A stretch of DNA of 64,000 nt from Candidatus Obscuribacterales bacterium (GTDB lineage Bacteria; Cyanobacteriota; Vampirovibrionia; Obscuribacterales; Obscuribacteraceae), in NCBI GenBank assembly GCA_019744775.1, contig JAIETZ010000003.1, positions 613,732 through 677,731 on the forward strand, written 5' to 3'. The translations under genes and the position numbers were made by a program. The notes under the pieces are model-generated. The model saw only the letters and a list, made by a program, of their open reading frames with translations, did no database searches and was not told the DNA's origin. Shown here piece by piece: positions 1-8,797 of the stretch; within the stretch, counting starts at the first letter, position 1, and each line of letters begins with the position of its first letter.

Positions 1-1462
1 GAATAGTTAGAATTGCTGTAGTTACAGCAGGAGCAGTTGGGGCCATTACAGCAGGAACAGGTCGTGCCGGCGCAGAAGGAGGTGCTTGCTGTGCATAAGT
101 CGGTTGGAATAGGTTGTTGGCTAATGGCGACGGCGTGACCGTATTTGAGGACATGCTCAAGGTGAATTTGGTGTCAAGCACGTCCAGTACTTTCTGGACA
201 TTGGGTAGGTTAGTGCAACTGCGCAGCCAGTCATAAACACAACAGTTTAGCGCTAATGAAGGATCTCCCTCGTCCAGACCCTTTATCCCTTTGAAGGCCG
301 CTTGTTCTAGTGTTCCTCCGCCTGGGTTGGGACCGCCTTTTACTTGATACCATTTACCCGAGTCAGTCCAACCTGTTTTGCTGCTTTGTAGTTGTCCATT
401 CAATACGTCAGATGTAGAGCTGTTCATTATTGACTTAACGCTGGAAAAATCTACGGCTCCCCCAGTGACGGATACCGGATTGGTCGGTATGCCCGCAGGA
501 AATGCCATTTCTAAAACACCCGGTTGCTGAAGCACAGCTCTGTTGCCGGCTTGCGCATAAGAAATAGTGTGAACTGCAGTTTTCGATGTCTCAGCTTTTG
601 GATCCGCAACTGCTTTTACCGGTTGGTCACAAGAGACTTGAACGGCGACCGGGATATCATTACTCGAAAGCAGACTAAAAAGACCTTGCTCCAGTAAAGC
701 TGGCTCGTTGCCGACTGGAGCAAATCTAACTGTCGAAGCACTACTGCTGGCTACTGGCATGCCGGGAACTGGAATATCGATATTGCCCAAGTAATATTTT
801 TGGGAGCCTTTGGAGTAAGAATTAGTCGCGTTGAAGGAAACTGTATCAAGCGATTCCGGATTTGGTACAGGTGTATTGGTTTTGGCTTGACCCGACGCTG
901 CAGAAATCGTACCGACAGTAACGGAGAAATTTTGTGGTGCATCGGTCGTGCCGGCCAACACTTTACTGCTGGCTAAATAGGCGTCATAGGCCTTTTGGCG
1001 AATGTTGACTTGTTTTCCATTCCTATCATAGGCGGATGTACCACCGGCAGCAGATGACTTAATTCTCTGAGTTAGTACTGATAAAGCTTGGTTGGTCTGG
1101 TTGAGGTCGTTTTGAACGAGATATGCCAAGGTTTTATTGTTGAGTTCCCGGGCAATTATGGCGTCTACTCGCAAAGTTGCCATAACAGTGTTAACACCAT
1201 ACACAGGCCATTTGCTGTCGCCTTCAGGGTCTTCTGCCAGAGCCATACGACCCATTGGGCCATCGACAACTATGGACGTCATTTCCTTGGCTGCTGCCAA
1301 AGACGAGGCATCAATGGCATTCTGTGCTTCTTTGTGTAAGCCCTGGAGCTGGTTGGTGTTCCAAACCACAAAAGCAATGATAAATGCCATGACCGCAAAC
1401 AGGGCTATGACCAATATTGTTGTATTACCTGCCTGCTTTAACCGTCCTGGCTTGAATGTCAT
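1..1462 (-). CDS. Giant Tad/TadG-like secreted protein, paralogue 1 (3' end outside window)
   Basis: The frame is open from an ATG at 1462 to the window edge, so about 487 residues are visible and the C-terminus is missing. A short basic leader is followed by one hydrophobic segment (about residues 15-36) and then HKEAQNAIDASSLAAAKE, the signature following the membrane segment in Tad-domain (TadE/TadG-type) proteins. It shares further motifs with three other proteins in this window: an 'INT.MAT.R.DA.IA' block, a 'LEMAFPAG' block, 'SVKSIMN' and 'VYDWL'. These show one family rather than a common N-terminus only. It is divergently transcribed from paralogue 2 across 332 bases. No strong ribosome-binding site precedes the ATG; the frame has a stop 26 codons upstream and no better start was seen. 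Family membership is read from sequence; a role in a surface structure is inference. Confidence 0.75.
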   Translation of the reverse strand, partial: MTFKPGRLKQAGNTTILVIALFAVMAFIIAFVVWNTNQLQGLHKEAQNAIDASSLAAAKEMTSIVVDGPMGRMALAEDPEGDSKWPVYGVNTVMATLRVDAIIARELNNKTLAYLVQNDLNQTNQALSVLTQRIKSSAAGGTSAYDRNGKQVNIRQKAYDAYLASSKVLAGTTDAPQNFSVTVGTISAASGQAKTNTPVPNPESLDTVSFNATNSYSKGSQKYYLGNIDIPVPGMPVASSSASTVRFAPVGNEPALLEQGLFSLLSSNDIPVAVQVSCDQPVKAVADPKAETSKTAVHTISYAQAGNRAVLQQPGVLEMAFPAGIPTNPVSVTGGAVDFSSVKSIMNSSTSDVLNGQLQSSKTGWTDSGKWYQVKGGPNPGGGTLEQAAFKGIKGLDEGDPSLALNCCVYDWLRSCTNLPNVQKVLDVLDTKFTLSMSSNTVTPSPLANNLFQPTYAQQAPPSAPARPVPAVMAPTAPAVTTAILTI

Positions 1463-1794
1463 AAATTTCTTTGCGGACGAAAAATTCGCCTTTATTGCAT
1501 TCCGTGTAGAAGGGTTGTTCCCCTGTATAGGGTTGTTTTAAACGTTATTGACTGAAAAATTTAAGTAGACACGGATGGCTGATTTCTGATTGCCGGACGG
1601 CAACTAGCGAGGTTTTCGGCCGGTTTCTGTTGCTTGAGAGTGATACTAAATATGGTGGCAGTTTTGAGCGTGCGCCCGAAGTTTTAAAAACACGCAAACA
1701 GTCTTAAGTTGGGCTTTTCAACTTGCCCCAACTTGACGAGCAGGGCCACTCGGTGTACATTGGAAAAAGTTAATAAATCCACCAGGAGGATCCG
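1463..1794. promoter_or_regulatory. Divergent intergenic region between two Tad-like genes
   Basis: This 332-base stretch holds no convincing gene. It contains a hairpin at 1706-1734 (AAGTTGGG paired with CCCAACTT) directly before the promoter of the rightward gene. It also holds the sequences that must drive the leftward paralogue; I could not identify that promoter. Confidence 0.5.
1733..1761 (+). promoter_or_regulatory. Sigma70-type promoter for giant Tad-like protein 2
   Basis: TTGACG at 1733-1738 and TACATT at 1756-1761 are separated by 17 bases, and the start codon lies 33 bases further on. The -35 box overlaps the right arm of the 1706-1734 hairpin, so the hairpin may be an operator. 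Prediction from consensus only. Confidence 0.55.
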
Positions 1795-4700
1795 ATGGCA
1801 AAATCGCGCCATTCCGCCGGTAATACACTGGCCCTTATCGCTGTGGCAGTTGGCATAATACTTATCATTGGTTTCTTTGTACTAAATTTCAATCTCTTGT
1901 TCTCCCTTAATAAGGAGGCAAAAACCGCCGCCGATGCCGCAGCCCTGGAAGGCGCAAAGCAAATAGCCATGGTCACGGTTGATTCTCGCCTGGGCAAACT
2001 TGGGCTTGTCGATCAATCGGGTGCTGACCCCAACAATCCCTTTAAGCCGGCGCCGGTTATAAGCTTCAATACTGCTCTGGCTACAGCACGCCTGGATTTA
2101 CTGGTAGCTGAAGATTTGAAGAATAACCAAATGGTCACTTTGGCAAAAAGCGATCTCGATGAGTTGAGATCAAAATCGGACCTTCTAGCCAAAACCGTCG
2201 AAGATAAATTTGCGCCCGGAGCTCCGGCATATGTTGCTGTTAAAAATGCATTCACTGCCAATGCTTTACGTGGCGGTTCAAATAAAGTCGATGATGTAAC
2301 CATCAAAGTTTCCGTCGGTCGTGTTCAGGAAGGTTTGACCAATGTGCCAATACCAACTCCTCCTGATGATGCGGCCAAGACAAATAGCATTGGTGGAATG
2401 TATAAGGCTTGCGTCAACATTCCTGCCTACAATGTGCCGGTTGCTTTTGCTGCAATTAGCTCGCAACCAAGACTAGTTGAAGAAAAGTCCTTTATTGACA
2501 GTAAAGACGGTGGATATGAAATAGCTGGTTTCGGTAAGCTGCCGCCGTCAGTTGTTAAGGTAGAAGCTGACTTTGCAGTAAGTAGTTTGACTGTCGATTC
2601 AGAAGGTAAACAGGCAACTGAAAAGTTACACCAGATAGCTTGTGCCATGACTGGTGGCAATAGAATGTCGCAGTCGTCTTCAACTGCTTTTGCGGTGAGC
2701 TTCCTTGGAGGGTTGCCTGCCAGTCAGGCTTTCAACGGAAAGATTTCTATTCAAAATCTGATGACGATGGATAGTCCCTGGAAAATGCCGTCCGGACAAG
2801 ATTCTACTTGGCTGCAAGCCGATCCCAAAGGCAATGGATTCCCTGGTTCTTCAATGACAGCCAAAGCTTTTCCCGGAAAAGAAAGCTCCGACAAAATGGA
2901 TTTGCCTTCAGAAGCACTTTCTTACGGACTTTATGACTGGCTGCGAAATCAGGGGCTGACCCTTGATCGTCAGTCTGTAGTAAATGCGTTTTCCGCCGAC
3001 TTAGCTGCCATCGCTAAGGCAGGAAAGACAGGCAAAGTAGTCGGCATGACCGGCTCGGACAAATTCTCTGCTAATAAATCACTTTTGCAACCAGCATTGG
3101 CTGCTGACGATGTTGATGATGAAGAGACTGCTGACGATAGCGATGACAATGACGATTTTCCAGTATTCGGTTGCATGGTCAGCGACGATTCAATGAATGC
3201 AACGTATGCAGCATTGCTCGCTGGAGACAGCGCCGGCGTCGACTATTATCTAACTTCATTCAATTACGATCTTGCCTGGCAGATGTGTCCGGAAGAAGCC
3301 ATGTCAATTTTGGTTGATCCGGTTACGGGAAATGCAATTTCTCCTGCAGGCAACGACATAATTGAATGCTGCAAATTAGTCGAGGGTACTATTGCCACAA
3401 ATAGAGCCGGCAATGTCAGCGCGTATGCTGGTTTGCGTGCCATGGTGGAAGCTAAACGCGCCATGAAAGTTCTGCACAAGGGACTTCATGATGCTGAGGA
3501 TATTCAAAAGGAGGAGAGCAAAGCAAATCCTAATGCTGATCACATTGCAGAGATGGAACAAAGTTTTGCTGAGAATGCATCAAGCCCTGACTGGACGCTT
3601 CCTGATTTGCGTAAGGTCGTGCGACCAATCTCTACAACCATTACTAAAGTAGACGATGAGGCTACTCGCCAAAAAGCTATTTTCTTCCGAGCTAAGCAAG
3701 TGAAGCAAAACGGTACACAGGCGTCCCAGAAGACTTATAGACTGGTCAGACAACTAAGAAAGTGGTCTGCAAAAGGTATCAGACAACTCGATAATGTCAC
3801 TGCCACTGATGATTCCACAAATGGCTATATGTTTGTGGTCAAAATACTGGGAAGAGGACCAAGGCTGGTTAACATCATGCCCGATGATTCGACAAGCTGT
3901 ATACGCAGTAAGCCAGGCTACACGGGACCACATTTTTACGACATTGAGGCCTATGATGATGCTGGAATCGAACGATTTAGAGACGAAGTAAAAAATGTTC
4001 AATTATCGTCTTTCCCGGGCAGTGAAGATTTGACTGACGATGTTTTAGAGCCGGATTCTAAGATTCCGCCTGGTAAGTATCGGGCAAAATTGCTCGGCTC
4101 CGGTAATAAGATCATGACTGTTAGAGACAAGAAAGGGAATGGCAAGCCGGAACAGTTTCGCGCTTGGGATTCTAGAAACCTTGGCCGTAAATTCTTGCAG
4201 CGCTATACAGAAAGGGATGCCGACACATATTACAAGGACATCAAGCAGTTGAAGGCAGAAGTTTATCATGCGATGGAGAAATTGGGTCTGAAAGTACCGA
4301 AGAAATATCGCACGACAACTGCTCACTTTTTCATGCAGCCGGCATATGCCCAAGCTCAAGAAGAATTGCCGATTGCACAAGAGAAAATTTTCTTGCTCAC
4401 TTGTGACAATAAAGGGCAGGTGGTTGTTAACTACCAATCGGGACTAGGAAAGTATCCATTCAGTCAGGTTAAATTGCAGCCTGGGCAAATGCTCTATTTT
4501 GCAAATGCCGCATTAGTCCAGGGTGATGATCCAACTAAGCTTACTTATAGATCAGTATTGGCTCGAGATCAGTTTGCTGATTTAACTGAGGGCAAGAGCT
4601 ATGAGAAGCAAGGTACCGGTGATTGGTGCCACGATCCCAATTATCAGTTGGGAGAAGGCAGCTCAGATAGGCAGTCTTGTCCGCAACTAGCCGGTGAATG

Positions 4701-4920
4701 GCAACTGCAGCCTCCGTTTGCGGTTGGTTGTTGCAAGCTAAACCCAAACAAAAAGCACTTGGGTGTCAAAAGAGGATTCACCAAATGGGAAGTGCTCAAT
4801 ACGGAATTGGATCCGGAAGACCGCATTCCGCCTGAGATACTTGCTGATATGGAAACCGAGACAAGTCTCTGCCCACCGCTTATTCGAAAACCAATACGTA
4901 GAGGCGGTCGTCCACACTAA
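1795..4920 (+). CDS. Giant Tad/TadG-like secreted protein, paralogue 2 (1041 aa)
   Basis: The start is well fixed by AGGAGG six bases before the ATG. One hydrophobic segment lies at about residues 13-36, followed by NKEAKTAADAAALEGAKQ, the Tad-domain signature; the rest (about 1000 residues) would sit outside the cytoplasmic membrane. Shared family motifs include 'LYDWL' (about residue 380), 'PGQMLYF' and 'SCPQL' near the C-terminus. Unlike the tandem pair at 33.8-39.8 kb it has a strongly acidic Asp/Glu run around residues 438-458 and lacks the C-terminal 'RWSS'. Ordinary TadE/TadG proteins are about 150-500 residues, so this is unusually long and most of it matches nothing I recognise. Secretion follows from the N-terminus; function is unknown. 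Cell-surface adhesion or pilus-associated roles are inference. Confidence 0.8.
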   Translation: MAKSRHSAGNTLALIAVAVGIILIIGFFVLNFNLLFSLNKEAKTAADAAALEGAKQIAMVTVDSRLGKLGLVDQSGADPNNPFKPAPVISFNTALATARLDLLVAEDLKNNQMVTLAKSDLDELRSKSDLLAKTVEDKFAPGAPAYVAVKNAFTANALRGGSNKVDDVTIKVSVGRVQEGLTNVPIPTPPDDAAKTNSIGGMYKACVNIPAYNVPVAFAAISSQPRLVEEKSFIDSKDGGYEIAGFGKLPPSVVKVEADFAVSSLTVDSEGKQATEKLHQIACAMTGGNRMSQSSSTAFAVSFLGGLPASQAFNGKISIQNLMTMDSPWKMPSGQDSTWLQADPKGNGFPGSSMTAKAFPGKESSDKMDLPSEALSYGLYDWLRNQGLTLDRQSVVNAFSADLAAIAKAGKTGKVVGMTGSDKFSANKSLLQPALAADDVDDEETADDSDDNDDFPVFGCMVSDDSMNATYAALLAGDSAGVDYYLTSFNYDLAWQMCPEEAMSILVDPVTGNAISPAGNDIIECCKLVEGTIATNRAGNVSAYAGLRAMVEAKRAMKVLHKGLHDAEDIQKEESKANPNADHIAEMEQSFAENASSPDWTLPDLRKVVRPISTTITKVDDEATRQKAIFFRAKQVKQNGTQASQKTYRLVRQLRKWSAKGIRQLDNVTATDDSTNGYMFVVKILGRGPRLVNIMPDDSTSCIRSKPGYTGPHFYDIEAYDDAGIERFRDEVKNVQLSSFPGSEDLTDDVLEPDSKIPPGKYRAKLLGSGNKIMTVRDKKGNGKPEQFRAWDSRNLGRKFLQRYTERDADTYYKDIKQLKAEVYHAMEKLGLKVPKKYRTTTAHFFMQPAYAQAQEELPIAQEKIFLLTCDNKGQVVVNYQSGLGKYPFSQVKLQPGQMLYFANAALVQGDDPTKLTYRSVLARDQFADLTEGKSYEKQGTGDWCHDPNYQLGEGSSDRQSCPQLAGEWQLQPPFAVGCCKLNPNKKHLGVKRGFTKWEVLNTELDPEDRIPPEILADMETETSLCPPLIRKPIRRGGRPH

Positions 4921-4923
4921 GAT

Positions 4924-6072
4924 CTACAAAGATTTAAGAAAGGCTAACAAGTCAGCCTTTTGCTGCGTATCCAAGGACGAGAATTTTTCTTTGACGCTCT
5001 GTGCTTGTCCGGCATGAGCTGAAATGGCTTCCTCTAAATTGTTAGTGCGTCCGTCATGAAGATAGTACTTGCGAAAGCGTAATCCCCAAAGAGGAGCCGT
5101 GCGCAAGCGTCCATCTGAGACCCCATCTGAAATGTCGTGCAGTAGAAGATCGGAATAGGCATTAACTTCACGATTTTCCAAGGCGGTGATACGTAAATAT
5201 CTCTTTGTTGGAAACTGACTATCCGGATCCAGGACGATGTATTGAGGACCGGTTTGCAGAGTTGGAATATGGCATTGAGCGCAGCCCAACTTTTCAAAAG
5301 TAACACGACCGCGATTACACGCTTCGTTTATTTTGCCTCTTTTAGGAGGTGCTGTTAGAGCAAGGAAGTAATTCAGTTTTGCCAATATGCTGCCATTGTC
5401 ATTTGGTTCTTCCGGCAAAAATGCGCGTAAACAATCCGGAATGACCGATCGTTGGTATCTACTGGTGAGTCCGAGTTCTGTGCTCATTTGTTGAACGACA
5501 GCATCCAGCAGGCTCGTGTATTGGTTCTTGTAGCCAAATTTACCAATTCTGTCTTGATGACTGACGTGACTTCTATGGCTGACACTTGTTCCGGTTGTTG
5601 ATAAGTTTTCGTCAGTTTGATTGAGTTCGATATCCTCTATGGTGTCGTCCGGTATGGCATCAATAAGTCCGGCGCCCCAGAGAGCCGGTGCCAAGCTTGC
5701 AGAGACAACGCCGTCTTTAGGCGCAGATATTTTACAGTCGGGAGGAAAGCTCTTCGCAAATGTGTCGGTTACGGATTTGATTGATTCGGCTTTTACGGCT
5801 TGTGAGCCTTGATTGCCTACAATTCCTGGAAAACCGTGACATGAATAGCAGCTTTCGCGGTTATAGAGAGGACCGAGCCCTTCCTTGACGGTAAATGTTT
5901 TTTTGAAGATGTCTCTGGCTTCATAGAATTTTTTGAGTTGAACAACGGATAGTCCATCTATAGGTCCACCTGGTTGTCCGACATCAGGGGCATAGACGTA
6001 GAAGTTGCTGACTGCGAAAAATGCCAACAGTCCGAGGATAAGGGACAGAATTATGTTGGCGCGATTTTTCAC
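4924..6072 (-). CDS. Di-haem oxidoreductase / DUF1111 peroxidase-like protein
   Basis: A 382-residue exported c-type cytochrome. Residues 8-25 form a hydrophobic signal/anchor. Two haem-binding CxxCH motifs are visible: CYSCH at 75-79, inside the family-typical context GLGPLYNRESCYSCHG, and CAQCH at 264-268. The C-terminal 'GRLRTAPLWGLRF' and 'HDGR' blocks also fit the DUF1111 (putative thiol oxidoreductase/di-haem peroxidase) family. It should act in the periplasm, probably in peroxide reduction or redox processing of an unknown substrate. The start is GTG, overlapping the stop of the upstream TPR gene as GTGA, which argues for translational coupling. It is convergent with Tad-like gene 2 with a 3-base gap. 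Family assignment is confident; substrate is unknown. Confidence 0.85.
   Translation of the reverse strand: MKNRANIILSLILGLLAFFAVSNFYVYAPDVGQPGGPIDGLSVVQLKKFYEARDIFKKTFTVKEGLGPLYNRESCYSCHGFPGIVGNQGSQAVKAESIKSVTDTFAKSFPPDCKISAPKDGVVSASLAPALWGAGLIDAIPDDTIEDIELNQTDENLSTTGTSVSHRSHVSHQDRIGKFGYKNQYTSLLDAVVQQMSTELGLTSRYQRSVIPDCLRAFLPEEPNDNGSILAKLNYFLALTAPPKRGKINEACNRGRVTFEKLGCAQCHIPTLQTGPQYIVLDPDSQFPTKRYLRITALENREVNAYSDLLLHDISDGVSDGRLRTAPLWGLRFRKYYLHDGRTNNLEEAISAHAGQAQSVKEKFSSLDTQQKADLLAFLKSL
4939..4961 (+). terminator. Weak terminator after Tad-like gene 2, inside the convergent gene
   Basis: AAAGGCT and AGCCTTT form a 7-bp stem with an 8-base loop and end in TTTT. It lies 18 bases after the stop of the Tad-like gene and within the last codons of the convergent di-haem protein gene, so coding and termination signals overlap. 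Confidence 0.4.
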
Positions 6073-7211
6073 CGGTCACCGCCATCCAGGTAAAACCGTA
6101 GCCAGCCGAATAGATCATATTTGGACTGTTTCAATTTGCTCTTGATTAAAAGTGCATGCTTGTTATCCGGATTGAGTTCAAGACTTTTGTTTATTTGATA
6201 ATAAGCTTCAACGAATTTACGGCTCTTCCTTAGATCCAGAGCGTATTTGTAGCGAAGCTCGGCATCATTGGGACTAACCAAGACGGCTTGCCGCCAGCAC
6301 TCTTCCGCTAATGTGTGCCAGGCATATCTTTTCTCTAGATAATCCGGATCAGATCTTCTGGTTGTGATTGCCTGACGATCAAATGCTTGAGCTAGTTTCG
6401 ACAAAACATAGGACTTTTGAGTAGCCGATTGCTTGGCTGACTTGACTAAATCAATTGCATTGTAGAGTCCGGAATGAGTCGCTACAAAACATTCAGACAG
6501 TAGAACATATGCTCCGGATTTGGTTGGATCGCTTTTAATTAGTTCATTGGACAAAAGAATGGCAGCAGGCAAATTTCTTCGTTCGAAATTGATTTGAGCA
6601 ATAAGAAGTTTTGCTTGATAGTCATTGGATTTCTCGCGAAGAATACTTTGTGCAGTTGCTTCTGCTTGATCCATGTCGCCAAGGCTAAAATATATTTTGG
6701 CTAGCTGCAATTGCAGCTGGGGATTGTTGCTAGCGTTTATCTTCTCAAGAAAATCTAGAGCCTCTAATGGGTTGCCGAGCTGGGTCAAAGAATTGGCTTT
6801 ACCAATTAGAGCCGGCACTGATGATGGATTTATCTGTAAGGCTTTATTGTAAAAGTGTAGGGCTCTGGCTGGTTTGTCCATAGACAGGTTAAGCTCAGCT
6901 AGATTGAAGTTGTTAGAAAAACTATTTGGATTTAGTTGAAGTGCTTGTTTGGCTGCCGTAATTGCCTCGTCATACTTTTCTTGTTGGGCATAGATTATGG
7001 CTAGTCCTTCTAAGGCAACTGCATCGTTGGGATTTTCCTTGAGAGCATTCCTTTCCAGCTCTTCAGCGAGATTCAACTGACCTGCCGACATTGCTCGCAT
7101 GGCTTGTTTGTGCAGGTTTTTGTCGGCTGCAAATACGACATTAGTTGCCAGGCTAATGCTAATTGCCAAGAATGTTAATGCTGGAATTGTCTTATACTGA
7201 TGATGATGCAA
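6069..7211 (-). CDS. Secreted TPR-repeat protein, partner of the di-haem protein
   Basis: A 380-residue protein with a signal peptide (about residues 1-28, ending VVFAAD) followed by a ladder of tetratricopeptide repeats. These are recognisable as repeated 'A...A...LNPN' units such as ALQLNPNSFSNNFNLAELNL, spanning about residues 30-370. It probably scaffolds other periplasmic proteins. The only start that keeps the signal peptide is TTG at 7211-7209; no ATG is available and no clear ribosome-binding site is seen. It precedes and overlaps the di-haem peroxidase-like gene (GTGA), so the two are likely one operon. Its 5' end overlaps the start of the divergent HMA protein by 12 bases. Confidence 0.8.
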   Translation of the reverse strand: MHHHQYKTIPALTFLAISISLATNVVFAADKNLHKQAMRAMSAGQLNLAEELERNALKENPNDAVALEGLAIIYAQQEKYDEAITAAKQALQLNPNSFSNNFNLAELNLSMDKPARALHFYNKALQINPSSVPALIGKANSLTQLGNPLEALDFLEKINASNNPQLQLQLAKIYFSLGDMDQAEATAQSILREKSNDYQAKLLIAQINFERRNLPAAILLSNELIKSDPTKSGAYVLLSECFVATHSGLYNAIDLVKSAKQSATQKSYVLSKLAQAFDRQAITTRRSDPDYLEKRYAWHTLAEECWRQAVLVSPNDAELRYKYALDLRKSRKFVEAYYQINKSLELNPDNKHALLIKSKLKQSKYDLFGWLRFYLDGGDR

Positions 7212-7631
7212 GCAAGTTATTACCGGAAAATTCCCTCGTTCATTATTTTACTCGTGGCCGTTTGGTTTACGGCTGCCAATTTAATGGTCTTAGCCGCCAA
7301 ACCAACCGATAAGTATTCAATACTGAGCTTTTCAGTGCATGGAGCAACTTGTGCTGCCTGCATTATTGAAATAGATAGGTTGTTGCGTGCGGTGAAAGGT
7401 GTTCGAGCGGTTAACATCAATCCCAAGAATCGCCCGCTTAAGGTTGCTGTAGTCATTGACAGCGCCCAAGTGCATCCAAGAGTAATAGTTCAAGTATTGG
7501 TTGAACACAAATATCAAGTAGCTGATCAGTTGGTATTACCTTACGCCAGAGATACAGTCGCCAAATATTTGCCTATGCCTGCAAATAAAAACGATAGTTT
7601 AAATGACAAACCCAGGCTGATGATTCCATAG
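7200..7631 (+). CDS. Exported heavy-metal-associated (HMA) domain protein
   Basis: A 143-residue protein with an N-terminal hydrophobic signal/anchor (about residues 12-32) and one HMA-type ferredoxin-like domain (about 40-110). The metal-binding motif is visible as HGATCAACIIEIDRLL, with the CxxC pair at residues 51 and 54. Such domains bind Cu(I) or similar ions. Its periplasmic location beside a di-haem cytochrome suggests a metal-delivery or sensing role, which is inference. The ORF opens with three consecutive ATG codons (7200, 7203, 7206), so the exact start is uncertain. It overlaps the divergent TPR gene by 12 bases, so each promoter must lie inside the other gene. Confidence 0.75.
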   Translation: MMMQASYYRKIPSFIILLVAVWFTAANLMVLAAKPTDKYSILSFSVHGATCAACIIEIDRLLRAVKGVRAVNINPKNRPLKVAVVIDSAQVHPRVIVQVLVEHKYQVADQLVLPYARDTVAKYLPMPANKNDSLNDKPRLMIP

Positions 7632-7642
7632 AAATTTTCGTT

Positions 7643-8620
7643 CTACTTACCAGGCATTACCAGAATTGCTGATTTCACTTTGGTCTCGGGTAACTTGGTG
7701 AGCACAGTCTTGCCTCTTGGGGGCATTGTTGGTTGATCAGCAGCTTCCGGTCTCAGGCGTACGTACATGCTTGTGGAAGTACCGCCGTCTAAGTTTATTG
7801 CTTTCGTGCAACCCAAACTCGTCATAAGGTCGGCAAGTGCTTTTAGCGTCAATCCTGGCGAACCTTCTTCTTGTCCGGGGCCAGCGACGCAAAGCAGTAA
7901 AGCATTTCCGTCATCAGTGATACCAATTGCCGTTCGTGCAGCCGGTCTCAAGCAGGAAATTGAATCCGCTTCCTTCCCGTCGGATTCGGTGCGCACAAAA
8001 GCTTCGTCTTTTTCAGTTAGTTTCGGCACGAGTTGCGGTCCTGCTTGCAGTGAACTGACTAGTTTTGTTCCTTCAGGAATAGGTGCATTGTGCAATGCGA
8101 TGTCGATATAAGGCTGGTGCTTTTTGTCTTCTAGAAAACGAATTTCGCTGCGATTGAAAATGGTTTCCAGGAAATTTGCCAGCTTTGGATTTTTTATCAG
8201 GGCTTCATTGGTTTTTGGATTGGTTGCTTCCTTGCCGTCTATGACAACATAACTTGTGCTGACACCATCGGTGAGGTTGAAATAGCCACCATTTACGGCT
8301 GCCGCTGCTCCAAGTTTTTCTGCTGTTTCTCCAACGGTTGCCGTGCTGTCATTCACGAAAGGACGCAATTGCCATTTGCCTGTCTTGTAATTGACGACAA
8401 GAAGATGTGCTTTGCTGCCGTTTTTTGTTGTGAATGTGTAATAGATGGCACCGTCGCCGGGATATAGATAATTTGGTTGCTGCAAGTCGCGCCATTGCGA
8501 TGGCGGAGCTATGCGTGGGCGATCGAGGGCATGGGACGAGTTGGATGCAAATTGGGTCATGCCTATGGTTACTGCCAGAGCAGAAAGTACCGTAATGCCT
8601 AGTTTCGAAAACAATTGCAT
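7643..8620 (-). CDS. Phosphodiester glycosidase (NAGPA) domain protein, exported
   Basis: A protein of about 325 residues with a signal peptide (FSKLGITVLSALAVTIG region, then Ala-rich cleavage) and a C-terminal NAGPA/DUF2233-type domain. The family motifs AVNGGYF (about 108-114) and NLDGGTSTSMYV (about 276-287) are clear. In the human homologue this domain cleaves GlcNAc from phosphodiesters; bacterial versions are linked to exopolysaccharide or wall-polymer modification. I place the start at the ATG at 8620 because TGAGGTG lies six bases before it; an in-frame GTG three codons earlier is possible. The gene ends 11 bases from the convergent HMA gene. The substrate is unknown. Confidence 0.8.
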   Translation of the reverse strand: MQLFSKLGITVLSALAVTIGMTQFASNSSHALDRPRIAPPSQWRDLQQPNYLYPGDGAIYYTFTTKNGSKAHLLVVNYKTGKWQLRPFVNDSTATVGETAEKLGAAAAVNGGYFNLTDGVSTSYVVIDGKEATNPKTNEALIKNPKLANFLETIFNRSEIRFLEDKKHQPYIDIALHNAPIPEGTKLVSSLQAGPQLVPKLTEKDEAFVRTESDGKEADSISCLRPAARTAIGITDDGNALLLCVAGPGQEEGSPGLTLKALADLMTSLGCTKAINLDGGTSTSMYVRLRPEAADQPTMPPRGKTVLTKLPETKVKSAILVMPGK

Positions 8621-8723
8621 GCAAATCACCTCAAAATTAGATAGCTAATAGTTTAGCAACCCAACAGCCCGACACAGTTGTCATGACTGGTGGAGTTAAT
8701 TGGCTGTGGGAGGTTCTTAACAA

Positions 8724-8753
8724 AAAAGAGCCGGTTGTTACACCGGCTCTTTT
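8724..8753 (-). terminator. Rho-independent terminator of the aldehyde dehydrogenase gene
   Basis: A perfect 12-bp stem (AAAAGAGCCGGT with ACCGGCTCTTTT) and a 6-base loop. Read on the minus strand it is followed by a run of six T. It sits 45 bases downstream of the aldehyde dehydrogenase stop. Confidence 0.85.
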
Positions 8754-8768
8754 GCAACAAAAGTAAAA

Positions 8769-8791
8769 GGGCGCATGCAATGCGCCCCTAC
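8769..8791. repeat. 23-bp palindromic dispersed repeat, copy 1
   Basis: GGGCGCATGCAATGCGCCC followed by CTAC. The stem is GGGCGCAT/ATGCGCCC with a 3-base loop. Identical copies lie at 49001-49023 and 60033-60055. This copy lies between the aldehyde dehydrogenase stop and its terminator. It resembles REP-type elements. Confidence 0.85.
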
Positions 8792-8797
8792 ATAGAA

